Source of the DNA: Dolosigranulum pigrum ATCC 51524 | GTDB lineage: Bacteria > Bacillota > Bacilli > Lactobacillales > Carnobacteriaceae_A | NCBI RefSeq assembly: GCF_000245815.1 | Contig: NZ_JH601103.1 | Coordinates: 1 to 64,000 of the forward strand | Reading direction: 5' to 3' | DNA: 64,000 nucleotides | In this document: positions 63,701 through 64,000 of the stretch, one piece after another | Numbering within the stretch: the stretch's first letter is position 1 | How the letters are laid out: each line of letters begins with the position of its first letter | The notes under the pieces: model-generated | The model's database searches: none | What the model was told of the DNA's origin: nothing | The model's input: only the letters and a program-made list of their open reading frames with translations | Made by a program: the position numbers and the translations under genes

Positions 63701-64000
63701 TTATTCTGCCGCTTTGAACCAATCTTGAATATCTGTTAAGCGCTCCATTCGTAAATTAGGCAATCCTTCTCGCGAAAGTCCATGACTAGACTGCGGATAC
63801 GTAATCAGCTTCGTCTCGTTACGGTACTTTTTCATGGCGATGTACATCTCTTGAGCTTGGCTCAGCGGACAACGTAGATCTTCTTCTCCATGTAGAATAA
63901 GCAGTGGAGTCTTCACTTGATGAGCATACTTGAGTGGCGACATATTCCACAGCGCCGTAACATCAGATAAATCAGCCCCCAACTGATATTCATTAAAGAA
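63701..64000 (-). CDS. S9-family acylaminoacyl-peptidase, C-terminal fragment at window edge
   Basis: The frame is open to the window end (100 codons present, including the stop). It reads SPLKYAHQVKTPLLILHGEEDLRCP (catalytic Asp) and SSHGLSREGLPNLRMERL (catalytic His), the last part of a prolyl-oligopeptidase/YuxL-type alpha/beta hydrolase. The nucleophile Ser and the propeller lie beyond the window. Confidence 0.9.
   Translation of the reverse strand, partial: FFNEYQLGADLSDVTALWNMSPLKYAHQVKTPLLILHGEEDLRCPLSQAQEMYIAMKKYRNETKLITYPQSSHGLSREGLPNLRMERLTDIQDWFKAAE

Overview
This window is a chromosomal segment from a low-GC Gram-positive bacterium of the order Lactobacillales. The evidence is a CggR-led glycolytic operon, Spx, Rex, RecD2, FloA/NfeD, glycerol-3-phosphate oxidase (an aerobic lactic-acid-bacterium trait) and YSIRK- and KxYKxGKxW-like surface proteins. 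An Aerococcaceae-type genus (Aerococcus/Facklamia-like) fits, but this is inference: no rRNA is present.

Layout. 1-3255: the 5' part of a giant surface adhesin, cut by the window edge. 3654-10835: the operon cggR-gap-pgk-tpiA-gpmI-eno on the minus strand, with a consensus promoter, hairpins between gap and pgk and a terminator after eno. 10964-19765: housekeeping genes (CPDC thioredoxin-fold protein, membrane protein, uvrB, rpsT, YitT family, diacylglycerol kinase family, recD2, rex). 20070-25214: a Fur-box iron-siderophore lipoprotein, a MurT-like ligase, a phosphodiesterase, a ThiD-type kinase and a lipoprotein. 25331-31533: a glycerol operon glpK-glpO-dhaK-dhaL-dhaM plus two small membrane proteins, in which dhaK carries an in-frame stop. 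31898-37087: a 1729-residue cell-wall subtilase. 37531-48411: envelope and metabolic genes (M50-type protease, PAP2, guaC, guanylate kinase family, EIIA-Glc, uppP, nfeD-floA, spx, SGNH hydrolase, gloA, a second lipoprotein). 48833-53813: arsDA, an overlapping small-RNA/small-ORF locus, and lipA-lplA with a DUF59 gene. 54071-56260: a NiCo-type riboswitch controlling a P1B metal ATPase. 56330-64000: SDR, tRNA-Leu(GAG), divIC, rqcP, yabN/mazG, mfd, pth and the 3' end of an S9 peptidase.

How it fits together. Glycerol would enter, perhaps through the two small membrane proteins, be phosphorylated by GlpK and oxidised by GlpO to dihydroxyacetone phosphate, which the upstream glycolytic operon uses. 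The PTS-dependent dihydroxyacetone kinase branch (DhaKLM) appears broken at dhaK. The lipoate cluster combines a salvage ligase with a lipoyl synthase that carries its own lipoyl domain.

Most notable items: the NiCo riboswitch/ATPase unit, the lipoyl-domain/LipA fusion, the 51.15-51.34 kb antisense locus, a MurT-like protein without the expected zinc-ribbon cysteines or a GatD neighbour, and the dhaK nonsense codon. No CRISPR array, prophage or insertion sequence was seen.
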